Position numbers and translations under genes: made by a program. From the NCBI RefSeq assembly GCF_900119705.1, contig NZ_LT632322.1:1426001-1490000 (forward strand): a stretch of DNA of 64,000 nucleotides. Direction: 5' to 3'. Under the pieces are notes generated by a model. That model saw only the letters and a program-made list of their open reading frames with translations. It had not been told where the DNA came from and did no database searches. Source of the DNA: Murdochiella vaginalis. GTDB taxonomy: Bacteria; Bacillota; Clostridia; Tissierellales; Peptoniphilaceae. Positions 8,719 to 22,000 of this stretch are shown in pieces; position 1 is the stretch's first letter; every line of letters starts with the position of its first letter.

Positions 8719-9816
8719 CTACTTTGAGGAATCCGCTGTTCCGTCGATGATCTCGTAGCCTTGCGGGATCTTGACACCCAGCGCCTTTGCGTTTCTTTCG
8801 TTGATTTTCTTCTTGATCTCTTTGGCCGAAGCGATGGGCATCTTCGAGATAGATTCTTCACCACGAAGCACCTTGGCGGCCATCTCTCCGGTCAACTCGC
8901 CCAGCTTATAGTAATCCACCGCGATCGAAGCCACGCCGAGCACCTTGGCCGACTGCTCTTCCGCCGCGATCATGGGCTTTTTCGCCGGCAAGACGATGTT
9001 TGCAATGGCTTCGGCATTGGAAGCGGCGACGTTATCCGTCGGCATGTACAGAATATCTGCTTCCGCGACAGCTTTTTGTACCACCGGCTGCAGATCGTTG
9101 GAATCCGTAAAAGAGTAGCCCTTCACGTCATACCCGGCTTGCGTAAGCAATTCCGTCATGTTCTTCACCTGAAATACGCTATTCGCCTCTGAAGAGGAAT
9201 ACAGGATGCCGACGGTGTGCTTTCCCGGAAAGAGATCCTTGAAAATTTCCACTTGTTGATCAAACGGCGCAAGGTCCGTCGTGCCGGAGACGTTGGTTCC
9301 GACCGTCCCTTGAAAATCGGGAATCTCTAGCGCAGAGGCATAGTCCGTCACCGAAGTGCCGAGTACCGGAATGGTTGCCGTTGCGGCAGCTGCGGATTGT
9401 AGCGGTGCCGTGGCATTGGCCAGGATGAGATCCACGTTTTGGGCGACAAAGCCGTTGATGATGGTCGAAACCATGGCCGTTTCGCCGGAGGCATTCTGCA
9501 AATCGAATGTCACCTTGTCGCCCAGTTCCTTTTTGAGGGCATCCTCAAAGCCCTGCGTCGCTTTGTCCAGTGAGGGGTGCTGTGCCAATTGGGCAATGCC
9601 GACTTTCCAGGGGCCTTGCGGATTCACGGAAACCGCGGAGGTATCTTTGTTGCTTGCGCTCTCGCCGGAAGAAGCGGCTGTACCCGCGGAAGAGTCGGAC
9701 GGGGCTTTTGTCCCGCAAGCGGTAAAGACGAAAAGCAGTGCAATGAGCCAAAGGGCGTTTTTCCAAGCAGATCGCCGGGATGTCACAGAATACTCGTCCG
9801 AAATGGAATAGTTCAT
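8719..9816 (-). CDS. substrate-binding lipoprotein 2 (TrpX-type)
   Basis: Extracytoplasmic solute receptor of 365 residues with a lipobox FTAC (Cys34), so anchored to the outer face of the membrane. It has the ABC_sub_bind fold features: VGIAQLAQHPSLD at the first strand, ANATAPLQSAAAATATIPVLGTSVTDYASA and YMPTDNVAASNAEAIAN. The N-terminus before the hydrophobic stretch is unusually long (about 20 residues); the ATG has AAAGGAG upstream. It is closely related to the next gene upstream and looks like a tandem duplicate. Confidence 0.93.
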   Translation of the reverse strand: MNYSISDEYSVTSRRSAWKNALWLIALLFVFTACGTKAPSDSSAGTAASSGESASNKDTSAVSVNPQGPWKVGIAQLAQHPSLDKATQGFEDALKKELGDKVTFDLQNASGETAMVSTIINGFVAQNVDLILANATAPLQSAAAATATIPVLGTSVTDYASALEIPDFQGTVGTNVSGTTDLAPFDQQVEIFKDLFPGKHTVGILYSSSEANSVFQVKNMTELLTQAGYDVKGYSFTDSNDLQPVVQKAVAEADILYMPTDNVAASNAEAIANIVLPAKKPMIAAEEQSAKVLGVASIAVDYYKLGELTGEMAAKVLRGEESISKMPIASAKEIKKKINERNAKALGVKIPQGYEIIDGTADSSK

Positions 9817-9872
9817 GATGTTCTCCTTTATTTATACGTCCGTAAGGACGTTGACGCAGCGCATGTGATGTT

Positions 9873-10904
9873 CTATTGCGCCTTTGGCTCCGACAGCTCC
9901 TCGTACCCTTCCGGGATGGTCAAGCCGAGCGCCTCGGCATTCTTGCGATTGACCATCTTCTTGGCCGAAGGGGCATATTCTATCGGCATATCCTGAATCT
10001 TCTTTTCTCCACGAAGAATGGCCGCCGCCATTTTTCCGGTTGCCCGACCGAGCTCTTCATAATCGATGGATACCGTCGCTATGCCAAAAACCCTTGCCGG
10101 CTCTGCTTCCCCAGTAATCACCGGACATTTTGCCGGCAAAACGATGTTGGCAATGGCTTCGGCATTGGAGCTGGCGACGTTATCCGTCGGCTCGTAGAGC
10201 ACATCGCTCTCGGCAACCGCTTGGGTTACCACTGCCGGCAAGTCGTTGGAATCGGTGAAGGAAAAGGGCTTTACCGTATATCCCATCGCGCTTAAGCGCT
10301 TGGTCATCTCCTGCACCTGGAAGACGCTGTTCGCTTCGGATGTCGAATAGATGATGCCCACCGTTTTTGCATTCGGGAACCATTCGTGCAGCACTTCCGC
10401 CTGTTCATCCAGCGGCGCCAAATCGGATGTGCCGGAGACGTTCGTGCCGATGGTGCCGTTAAAATCCTTCAGTTCCAGAGCGGTCGCGTAATCCGTGACG
10501 GACGTACCCAGAATGGGAATGGTCGATGTTGCGGATGCCGCTGCTTGCAACGGAGCGGTGGCGTTGGCCAAAATCAGGTCGGGGTTTGAGGCTACAAAGC
10601 CATTGACGATGGTGGTAACATTGGCCACTTCACCGGAGGCATTTTTGACATCAAAGGTCACCGCGTCGCCGAATTGCTCTTTCAGTTCTTCCTGAAAGCC
10701 GCGTGTCGCGCTGTCCAAAGCAGGATGTTGCGTCAGCTGGACAATTCCGATGTGATAGGTTTTCCCCTCTTTCGTGGTTGTCTGCGCCTCGCTTAGCTTT
10801 CCGCTATCCGCAGAGGTTGCCGGGCTGTCGTTTGTCTTGGCGCATGCGCTAAAAACAAGCGCCAGCGCCAGCAAAAAGCTGAACATCCAAAATCGCTTTT
10901 TCAT
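9873..10904 (-). CDS. substrate-binding lipoprotein 1 (TrpX-type)
   Basis: Solute receptor of 343 residues with signal peptide and lipobox FSAC (Cys21). It has the same blocks as its neighbour (VQLTQHPALD, ANATAPLQAAASATSTIPILGTSVTDYATA, EPTDNVASSNAEAIAN). I start at the ATG at 10902-10904 (GGAAAGGAAAG upstream), because the longer frame reads through the attenuator hairpin. It is the first structural gene after the leader ORF. Two receptors feeding one permease/ATPase pair suggests related but different ligands or affinities. Start and family are secure; substrate is inferred. Confidence 0.94.
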   Translation of the reverse strand: MKKRFWMFSFLLALALVFSACAKTNDSPATSADSGKLSEAQTTTKEGKTYHIGIVQLTQHPALDSATRGFQEELKEQFGDAVTFDVKNASGEVANVTTIVNGFVASNPDLILANATAPLQAAASATSTIPILGTSVTDYATALELKDFNGTIGTNVSGTSDLAPLDEQAEVLHEWFPNAKTVGIIYSTSEANSVFQVQEMTKRLSAMGYTVKPFSFTDSNDLPAVVTQAVAESDVLYEPTDNVASSNAEAIANIVLPAKCPVITGEAEPARVFGIATVSIDYEELGRATGKMAAAILRGEKKIQDMPIEYAPSAKKMVNRKNAEALGLTIPEGYEELSEPKAQ

Positions 10905-11008
10905 TGTCTTTCCTTTCCGTTTCCTGCGCCATCCTTGCGCATTTCCCGGCGCGGACGAACCAATTTCCTTTTGGTCCGGACAAATCGCATTTTCGGCCCC
11001 AACGAACC

Positions 11009-11040
11009 AAAAAAGCGGCTCGTCCGAAGACCGAGCCGCT
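11009..11040 (-). terminator. attenuator terminator of the ABC transporter operon
   Basis: On the minus strand AGCGGCTCG (11040-11032), a 9-nt loop and CGAGCCGCT (11022-11014) are followed by six T residues. It sits between the leader ORF stop and the first transporter gene, about 105 nt before its ATG, so transcription must pass it to express the operon. Confidence 0.85.
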
Positions 11041-11072
11041 TTCGTCGACCACTCTTCCTCGGACGTTACCGC
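11015..11072 (-). promoter_or_regulatory. antiterminator pairing for the attenuator
   Basis: GCGGTAACGTCCGA at 11072-11059, which includes the leader stop codon, can pair with TCGGACGAGCCGC at 11027-11015: 7 bp (CGTCCGA/TCGGACG), a small internal loop, then 4 bp (GCGG/CCGC). This consumes the 3' arm of the terminator, so the two structures exclude each other. A ribosome on the stop codon would block the left strand; one stalled earlier at the Phe/Tyr codons would leave most of it free. A second stretch inside the leader ORF, AAGCGGCTC near 11118-11130, is also complementary to the 3' terminator arm. Confidence 0.7.
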
Positions 11073-11194
11073 ACACAAAAATAGGTAAAGTAAAAGTAGG
11101 TAAAGTCCGATGCGAAAACAGAGAGAGCCGCTTGGGCAGAAAGAGCTTGCTGCGCGTTATTCATCAAATTCCGATTGTTCATCGTCTTTTGCAT
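11066..11194 (-). CDS. Phe/Tyr-rich leader peptide
   Basis: ORF of 42 codons, ATG at 11192-11194 after GGAGAGGGAGC, stop TAA at 11068-11066. Codons 31-39 (11104-11078) read Phe-Thr-Tyr-Phe-Tyr-Phe-Thr-Tyr-Phe: seven aromatic residues in nine, no tryptophan anywhere. The rest is unremarkable (MQKTMNNRNL at the start). Its position between a promoter and a terminator with a mutually exclusive antiterminator is the classic layout of ribosome-mediated attenuation (as known for pheA or his leaders). The predicted role is to sense Phe/Tyr-tRNA charging and control the downstream ABC transporter. It is longer than textbook leaders. Translation is not proven. Confidence 0.72.
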   Translation of the reverse strand: MQKTMNNRNLMNNAQQALSAQAALSVFASDFTYFYFTYFCVR

Positions 11195-11221
11195 TTTGCT
11201 CCCTCTCCATTCGTTTTTCTA

Positions 11222-11250
11222 ACCATAGCGGAAAACGGAAGAAAATGCAA
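11222..11250 (-). promoter_or_regulatory. promoter of the leader/ABC transporter operon
   Basis: Minus strand TTGCAT, 17 nt, TATGGT, overlapping the rpoC terminator stem. Transcription would begin about 20 nt before the leader ORF. Element matches are moderate (3 and 4 of 6) but spacing and position fit. Confidence 0.5.
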
Positions 11251-11274
11251 GGCTTTCTCTCGCATTTTCTTCCG
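11232..11274 (-). terminator. rpoBC operon terminator
   Basis: Minus strand CGGAAGAAAATGC, 13-nt loop and the exact complement GCATTTTCTTCCG, then TTTT. The perfect 13-bp stem lies 20 nt after the rpoC stop. Confidence 0.88.
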
Positions 11275-11293
11275 CAGATAGCTATTGATTCTC

Positions 11294-14980
<3,687 letters not shown>

Positions 14981-14994
14981 GTTGATGGCCTCCT

Positions 14995-17900
14995 CTATTC
15001 CTCATCCTCATCGGCGTCCTGAATGGAAAATCCGAGCGCATTGAAAGCGTCCTCATCTTCCTCGACATCCTCTTCATCCAACTCGTATTCTTCATCGTCG
15101 GACGTTGGCAGATCATCGTCATCCGCACGATGCAGGAAGGAGCGCGGCGCTTCTTCATTTTGGCGTTCATCCAAATCATCAATTTGAGAGAAGCGGGTGA
15201 CGTCGTTAATGTCGTTGAGAAGCGTTACCTCTTCGCCCGCATCATCCAGCAACTTGATATCCAACGCCAACGACTGCAATTCCTTAATTAACACCTTAAA
15301 GCTCTCCGGAATGCCCGGTGTCGGGATGTTTTCGCCCTTAACAATGGCTTCGTAGGTGCGCACGCGGCCGGTGACATCATCCGACTTCACCGTCAGCATT
15401 TCCTGTAATGTATGGGAGGCACCGTACGCTTCCAACGCCCAAACTTCCATTTCCCCGAAACGCTGTCCGCCGAACTGCGCTTTACCGCCAAGCGGCTGTT
15501 GTGTAACCAGCGAATACGGGCCGGTGGAACGGGCATGAATTTTTTCTTCGACCATGTGATGCAGCTTGAGAATGTACATATAGCCGACCGTCACTTGGTT
15601 GTTAAACGGTTCGCCGGTACGGCCATCACGAAGCTGCAGCTTGCCGTTGATCGGATAGCCCGCCTTGGTCAGCGCTTCTTCGATATCTTTATCGGATGCG
15701 CCGTCAAAAACCGGCGTCGCGACTTTCCAGCCCAATTTCTTAGATGCCAAACCGAGATGTACTTCGAGCACCTGACCCAGGTTCATACGGGACGGAATAC
15801 CCAGCGGATTCAAACAGATTTGAATCGGCGTGCCGTCCGGCAGGAACGGCATATCTTCTACCGGCAAGATGCGGGAAACAACGCCCTTGTTGCCGTGACG
15901 TCCGCACATCTTATCGCCGACCATGATCTTGCGCTTGGTTGCGATATAGACGCGCACCACTTCGTTAAGGCCGGGTGCCAGGTCATCCCCGTTCGCACGG
16001 GAATATTTTTTCACATCCACGACGATGCCGCTTTCCCCATGCGGTACCTTGAGCGAAGCATCGCGCACTTCGCGCGCTTTCTCGCCGAAGATGGCACGCA
16101 ACAGGCGCTCTTCCGGAGACAGTTCCGTTTCACCCTTGGGTGTGACCTTACCGACCAGAATATCGCCGGCCACCACCTCGGCACCGATGCGAACAATGCC
16201 GTCTTCATCCAAATTGCGACGCATATCTTCGCCGACATTCGGGATGTCTCGCGTGATGTCTTCCGGACCCAGCTTGGTTTCACGCGCTTCACAGCTATGT
16301 TCTTCGATATGGACCGATGTCAGCGTATCATTGATCACGAGCTCTTCATTGATGAGCATGGCGTCTTCGTAGTTGTATCCTTCCCAGGTCATGAACGCGA
16401 TGAGAATATTCTTGCCTAATGCGATTTCCCCTTCATCCGTGGACGGGCCGTCAGCAATAATTTCACCCTTTTCGACCAGGTCTCCTTCTTTTACAATGGG
16501 ACGCTGGTTAAAGCAGGTTCCCTGGTTGGCGCGGCGGAACTTGAACACTTTGTAGCTCTTCTCTTCACCGGATTCTTTACCGCGAATGACGATGTGATCG
16601 GCATCTACCTTGGTAACCGTTCCGGATTCGGTAGCCGTAATGACCACGCCGCTGTCCAGTGCCGCCTTATGCTCGATGCCCGTGCCGATCATAGGCGCTT
16701 CCGTCTTGATCAGCGGCACCGCCTGGCGCTGCATGTTCGTTCCCATGAGGGCGCGCGTCGCGTCATCATTTTCGAGGAAGGGAATCATGGCCGCGCCGAC
16801 AGAAACAATCTGCTGCGGCGAGACGTCCATGAACTGTACAATTTCACGCGGATAAATATCGTTGACAGCATTGATACCACGGCCGGAAACGCGCTCATTG
16901 ATAAAATAGCCGTTTTCATCCAAGGGCTCGTTGGCCTGTGCCTTGATGTAATGGTCTTCCTGATCCGCGGTCAAATAGGCGATTTCATCGGTCACGCGGC
17001 CTGTTCCGCGTTCAACCTTGCGATACGGCGTTTCGATAAAGCCGTATTCGTTGATACGTCCATATGTCGTAAGCGACGTAATGAGCCCGATGTTCGGACC
17101 TTCCGGCGTCTCAATCGGGCAAATACGACCATAATGGGAATCATGCACGTCGCGCACTTCCGCGCCGGCACGATCACGGGAAAGGCCGCCCGGTCCGAGC
17201 GCCGACAAACGGCGTTTATGGGTCAATTCGGACATGGGGTTGGTTTGGTCCATAAACTGCGAAAGCTGTGACGAACCGAAGAATTCTTTGATGGCTGCCG
17301 TAACCGGACGCACGTTCAGCAAGCTCTGCGGCGTTGCCAGATCGGGATCTCCGGTTGTCATGCGCTCTTTGACCACACGCTCCATGCGGGAAAGACCGAT
17401 GCGGAACTGGTTCTGCAGCAATTCTCCGACGCAGCGAACGCGACGGTTGCCCAGGTGATCGATGTCGTCCACATTGCCTACACCGCTGTACAGATTGAGC
17501 TGATAACTGAAGGTCGCCAGAATATCCGCGATCGTGATATGACGCGGGCTGATTTCTTGACGTTGTTTTTTAAGATACGCCGACTTCTTCTCGACGGTGT
17601 CGTATTCCTCGGGATGCGCTTCGAATTCGGCAAGCACCTCCTGCATGGCAGGCCAATACAGCTTTTCGCTAAAGCCCAGTGCCGGAAAATCCACGCCTTT
17701 TAACTGCTCTTCAAAAGCCTGATGGTCGGTAAAGTGGTTGCCCACCACGCGCACGGTTTCTTCCTGTTCGGCATCGGCATAAATATCAACGATGTTGATT
17801 CCGGCATACTCGATCTCCCGTGCCAAATCTTCATCAACCGCCTGTCCTTTGGAGCCGATGATTTCGCCGTCTTCGCTGATAGCATCCGCTGCCAATACAT

Positions 17901-18771
17901 GGCCGACGATGCGATTTGCTACGGTCAGTTTCTTATTAAAGGTGTAACGCCCCACCTTGGCCAGATCGTAGCGGCGGGGATCAAAGAATAAATTATGGAT
18001 CAACGGCTCGGCGGATTCGACCGAGGCTAAATCGCCCGGCTTCAACTTGCGGTAAATCTCAATCAGGGCATCTTCGCGTGTGCGGGAAATTTCCTTTTCC
18101 AGCGTGAGGCGCAGTGCTTCGCTATCTCCCAGCACTTCGCGCATCTCCTCGTCGGTTTCAAAAAGAAGCGCACGAATGAGCGTCGTGGCCGGCAATTTGC
18201 GCGTGCGGTCGATGCGGATGTTCACAACGCCATGCGCATCGTTGTCGTATTCCAGCCAGGCGCCGCGATTCGGAATCACCGTGGAGGATACCATCACATT
18301 TCCGGATTTATCAAAATCTTTCGCGTAGTAAACGCCCGGAGAACGAATGAGCTGGGAAACAATTACGCGCTCTGCGCCGTTAATAATGAAAGTGCCGGAT
18401 TGCGTCATCATCGGAATATCGCCAAGGAACACTTCCTGTTCCTTGACATCCAAAATCTCGCCTTCATCAATCTTGATCAGACGCACTTTCACTTTCAGCT
18501 TGCGCGCATAGTTGACATCGCGCTCTTTGCACTCTTCTACAGAATATTCCGGCTCTTCATCAAAATAGTAATCAACAAAATCCAACACGAGCTTGCCCGC
18601 ATAATCGCGGATGGGCGAAATGTCTTCCAAGACCTCGCGCAAGCCTTCTTTCATAAACCATTCGAAACTGTTCTTCTGAATCGCCAACAGATTTGGAAAA
18701 TCCAAAACCTGTGGAATACGCGAAAAGCTCTCGCGATTCGTGCGACCATACGATTGAGTATGATTATGCAT
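14995..18771 (-). CDS. rpoB: RNA polymerase subunit beta
   Basis: Beta subunit, 1258 residues. The rifampicin-binding region reads [19 protein letters not shown] then [11 protein letters not shown], with the usual contact residues (Q, F, D, H, R, S, L) unchanged, so susceptibility is predicted. I start at the ATG at 18769-18771 (AAGAAGGGG upstream), giving [13 protein letters not shown]; the longer frame to 18840 adds residues not typical of RpoB and lies near the promoter. The C-terminus carries a run of about 45 mostly acidic residues beyond the conserved core. First gene of rpoBC. Confidence 0.98.
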   Translation of the reverse strand: MHNHTQSYGRTNRESFSRIPQVLDFPNLLAIQKNSFEWFMKEGLREVLEDISPIRDYAGKLVLDFVDYYFDEEPEYSVEECKERDVNYARKLKVKVRLIKIDEGEILDVKEQEVFLGDIPMMTQSGTFIINGAERVIVSQLIRSPGVYYAKDFDKSGNVMVSSTVIPNRGAWLEYDNDAHGVVNIRIDRTRKLPATTLIRALLFETDEEMREVLGDSEALRLTLEKEISRTREDALIEIYRKLKPGDLASVESAEPLIHNLFFDPRRYDLAKVGRYTFNKKLTVANRIVGHVLAADAISEDGEIIGSKGQAVDEDLAREIEYAGINIVDIYADAEQEETVRVVGNHFTDHQAFEEQLKGVDFPALGFSEKLYWPAMQEVLAEFEAHPEEYDTVEKKSAYLKKQRQEISPRHITIADILATFSYQLNLYSGVGNVDDIDHLGNRRVRCVGELLQNQFRIGLSRMERVVKERMTTGDPDLATPQSLLNVRPVTAAIKEFFGSSQLSQFMDQTNPMSELTHKRRLSALGPGGLSRDRAGAEVRDVHDSHYGRICPIETPEGPNIGLITSLTTYGRINEYGFIETPYRKVERGTGRVTDEIAYLTADQEDHYIKAQANEPLDENGYFINERVSGRGINAVNDIYPREIVQFMDVSPQQIVSVGAAMIPFLENDDATRALMGTNMQRQAVPLIKTEAPMIGTGIEHKAALDSGVVITATESGTVTKVDADHIVIRGKESGEEKSYKVFKFRRANQGTCFNQRPIVKEGDLVEKGEIIADGPSTDEGEIALGKNILIAFMTWEGYNYEDAMLINEELVINDTLTSVHIEEHSCEARETKLGPEDITRDIPNVGEDMRRNLDEDGIVRIGAEVVAGDILVGKVTPKGETELSPEERLLRAIFGEKAREVRDASLKVPHGESGIVVDVKKYSRANGDDLAPGLNEVVRVYIATKRKIMVGDKMCGRHGNKGVVSRILPVEDMPFLPDGTPIQICLNPLGIPSRMNLGQVLEVHLGLASKKLGWKVATPVFDGASDKDIEEALTKAGYPINGKLQLRDGRTGEPFNNQVTVGYMYILKLHHMVEEKIHARSTGPYSLVTQQPLGGKAQFGGQRFGEMEVWALEAYGASHTLQEMLTVKSDDVTGRVRTYEAIVKGENIPTPGIPESFKVLIKELQSLALDIKLLDDAGEEVTLLNDINDVTRFSQIDDLDERQNEEAPRSFLHRADDDDLPTSDDEEYELDEEDVEEDEDAFNALGFSIQDADEDEE

Positions 18772-18840
18772 AAACACCCCTTCTTTACCGCAAAACGAAA
18801 AAAACCGGATCCAATAAACTATGCTATGAGACAGCTTCAA

Positions 18841-18870
18841 ATTTTAGCACAACAAAAGAACCCCTGTCAA
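18841..18870 (-). promoter_or_regulatory. rpoBC promoter, proximal
   Basis: Minus strand TTGACA (18870-18865), 18 nt, TAAAAT (18846-18841). Consensus -35 and 5 of 6 at the -10. Confidence 0.75.
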
Positions 18871-18923
18871 GGCACGCCGGGGGTTAACTCGTAAAAACGA
18901 GCGGAAATTCAAAATTCTTTTAT

Positions 18924-18952
18924 AGGATACACGCTTTTCTTTCCGTTGTCAA
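18924..18952 (-). promoter_or_regulatory. rpoBC promoter, distal
   Basis: Minus strand TTGACA (18952-18947), 17 nt, TATCCT (18929-18924). A perfect -35 with a moderate -10. Transcripts from here would include small stem-loops at about 18887-18901 and 18859-18885 (AACCCC/GGGGTT). Confidence 0.6.
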
Positions 18953-19014
18953 GTGATACGCCCGGATGCGTGGCATTTATTTTCCAACGTTTTCTATGAA
19001 AAGTTTCAAAAAAA

Positions 19015-19056
19015 GAAAAAAGAGAGGGGCCTTCTAAAAAGCTCCCTCTCTTTTTA
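19015..19056 (-). terminator. ileS terminator
   Basis: Minus strand AAAAAGAGAGGG pairs with CCCTCTCTTTTT across an imperfect inner loop and ends in six T residues, 35 nt after the ileS stop. Confidence 0.85.
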
Positions 19057-19091
19057 TATTCATCCTATACAATCACAATGCCGCATGATCG

Positions 19092-22000
19092 TTACGCACG
19101 CTTTTCCAGCAGAAGGGTGACGTCATGGCCGTTAATGTCCACGCTCTCCCCTGCGGCATCCTCACGCGTAAAGACCGTTGCCAGTGTTTCCTGCTGAATC
19201 TGCTCCTTTGCTTTCTCCAGCGCCGAGGCCACTTCCTCATCCGCCTGATAACGGATCTGGATGCGGTCCGCCACTTCGTATCCGTTCTTTTTGCGCATCT
19301 GTTGCACCTTGGAAATAAACTCGCGCACGTAGCCTTCTGCGATCAGGTCTGGGGTCAACGTAGTTTCCAGCACAACGAAGGTATCTTGATCGGAGGTCAC
19401 ATCAAAGCCTTCCTTTGCCTGGTAGTTCACCAGCACATGCTCCGGCAGTATGAGCACGTCGTGTCCGTTAAGCGACAGGGTGACGGAGCCTTCGTGTAAT
19501 TTATTTAACAGCTTGCGCGCTGCCGTCTGTGCCAGGTATTTCGCAAACGCCTTCATATCCGGACCGAGCACCTTGCCCGCTACTTTAAAGTTGGGCTTGA
19601 GCGTAACCTGCATGAAATGATCCAGATCCTCGGAGTAGATGACTTTCTTGACATTGAGTTCTTCGGCCACCAGCGTATCGAGGTTGTCCACAACACTTTT
19701 TAGCGCCCGATCGACGAGAATGGCGGACAGGGGCTGACGCACCTTGATACCGGCGTCTTCTCGCGCAGCACGGCCGAGGTTCACCAGGCGACGAACCACA
19801 TCCATTTTCTTTTCCAAAGCCTCGTCAATGATGGCGTCATCCGCCTGTACCTGATATTCCAAATGTACGGAATCCATCTCTTCGCCCTGCGTCAGCGCCT
19901 GATACAGCTCATCTGCGAGGAACGGTGTCACCGGCGCAATGAGCTTGGAGAGACCGTAAAGCACTTCCCAGGTGGTGCGGAACACCGCGCGGTTTTCCGG
20001 CGTCGCATCCGAGGACCAGAAACGATGACGGTTCCGACGAATGTACCAATTGGAGAGATCCTCCACAACGAAATCGGAAAGCGCATGAACCACGCGATTG
20101 TAGTCAAAACGCTCCATATCTTGGTGATAACGGCGTACCAGCGAATGGAATCGCGAGAGCAGCCAGCGGTCAATCTCGGGGCGTTCTTCCACCGGACAGT
20201 CGAAGGTGCGAGGATCCCATTCATTCGTATTCGCGTAGAGGGCGAACATGGCATACACATTCTTGATGGTACGGAAGAATTTGGACTGCACTTCTTTTAA
20301 TCCCGTCACATCAAAGCGCGTCGGCAGCCATGGCGGCGAGACGTAGAGCGAATAGAAGCGAACGGCATCCGCGCCGTACTCATCAAAGAGCGCGAAAGGA
20401 TCGAGCGTGTTGCCTTTGGATTTGGACATCTTCTGTCCGTTCTTGTCCAGGATCAAGTCGTTAACAAGCACGCGGCGATACGGCGAACGGCCGGTATACA
20501 GCACGGAAATCGCCATTAATGAGTAAAACCACCCGCGCGTTTGGTCAATGCCTTCACTGATAAAATCTGCCGGGAAATAATTCGCTTCAAAATCGTCCTT
20601 GTGCTCAAACGGATAATGATGCTGCGCAAAGGGCATGGCGCCGGAATCGAACCAAACGTCGATAACGTCCGGTTCACGGCGCATAATGCCGCCGCATTCC
20701 GGACACGTGAGCGTCACGTTGTCCACATACGGACGATGCAGTTCGATGGTTTCATCGATATCCTCACGCGCTTCTTCCGCCAGCTGTTTGCGAGAGCCGA
20801 TGGAATGCTGATGGCCACAGTCTTCGCAGACCCAGATATTCAGCGGCGTTCCCCAATAGCGGCTGCGCGACAGCGCCCAATCGTTCAAATTTTTCAACCA
20901 GTTGCCGAAGCGCTTCTCGCCGACATAGTCGGGATACCATTGCACCTTGCGATTCTCTTCCACCATCTTTTCTTTAAACTTCGTGACGTTGATGTACCAG
21001 GACGGCTTGGAATAGTAAATGAGCGGCGTTCCGCAGCGCCAGCAATGCGGGTAATTATGCTTGATTTTCTGCTTGGCGTAGAGCTTTCCCTGTTCACGCA
21101 GATACTGAATTACTTCGGGATCGGCATCCATGACAAAAGTACCTTTGTATGGTCCTTCTGCAAACTCCCCCTGTTCGTTGACAGGATTCACATAGGCCAA
21201 ATTGTAGCGTCTTCCGGTCTGATTATCATCTTCACCAAACGCCGGCGCCGTATGCACAATGCCGGTACCGTCGGTTGTGGTGACATAGTCCGCAAGCGTC
21301 ACGAAAAAGGCGTTGCCAGTGACAGGAATAAAGGGCAAAAGCTGTTCATATTCCCAATGTTCGAGATCTTTACCCTTCATGGTTTCCAATACTTCCACGG
21401 GGCCGTATTCTTCTTTCAGGACGCTGTTCATTAACTCTTTTGCAAGATAATACGTTTCTTCGCCCTGACGCACCTTAACATAGTCCACATCGGGATGCAC
21501 GGTGAGCGAAACGTTGGAAGGAAGCGTCCAGGGTGTGGTCGTCCAAGCCAGGAAATATTCCTTTTCTTTCCCTTTGACAGGAAATTTAACATACACCGTA
21601 GTGACTTCATCCTCGCGATAGCCCTGCGCCACTTCGTGGGACGCCAAGCCCGTCCCGCAGCGCGGGCAATACGGCAGAATTTTAGCGCCTTTATAAACCA
21701 AACCGCGTTCGTGAAAATTGTTCAGCAAATGCCATACCGTCTCGATATAGTCGTTATCCAAGGTGATGTAGGGATGTTCCATGTCGGCTAAAAACGCCAT
21801 GCGCTCGGACATGTCCGTCCAGAGATCGCGATAGCGGAATACCGATTCACGGCATTTTTTATTGAAGGCTTCTACCCCGTAGGCTTCAATTTCGCTCTTT
21901 TGATGAAAGCCGAGCTGTTTCTCGACTTCAATTTCCACCGGCAAGCCGTGTGTGTCCCAGCCCGCTTTACGACGAACTTGATAGCCTTCCATCGTCTTAT

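Noticed and set aside
10904-11290. T-box or other tRNA-sensing riboswitch upstream of the ABC transporter
   Set aside because: The T-box core sequence and specifier stem are missing; the leader ORF with alternative stems explains the region better.
15412-16419. 335-codon open frame antisense to rpoB
   Set aside because: Same reasoning: opposite conserved coding sequence, no site or domain.
18772-19014. Extra gene or leader peptide upstream of rpoB
   Set aside because: Only promoters and small stem-loops are visible; no frame with a ribosome binding site.
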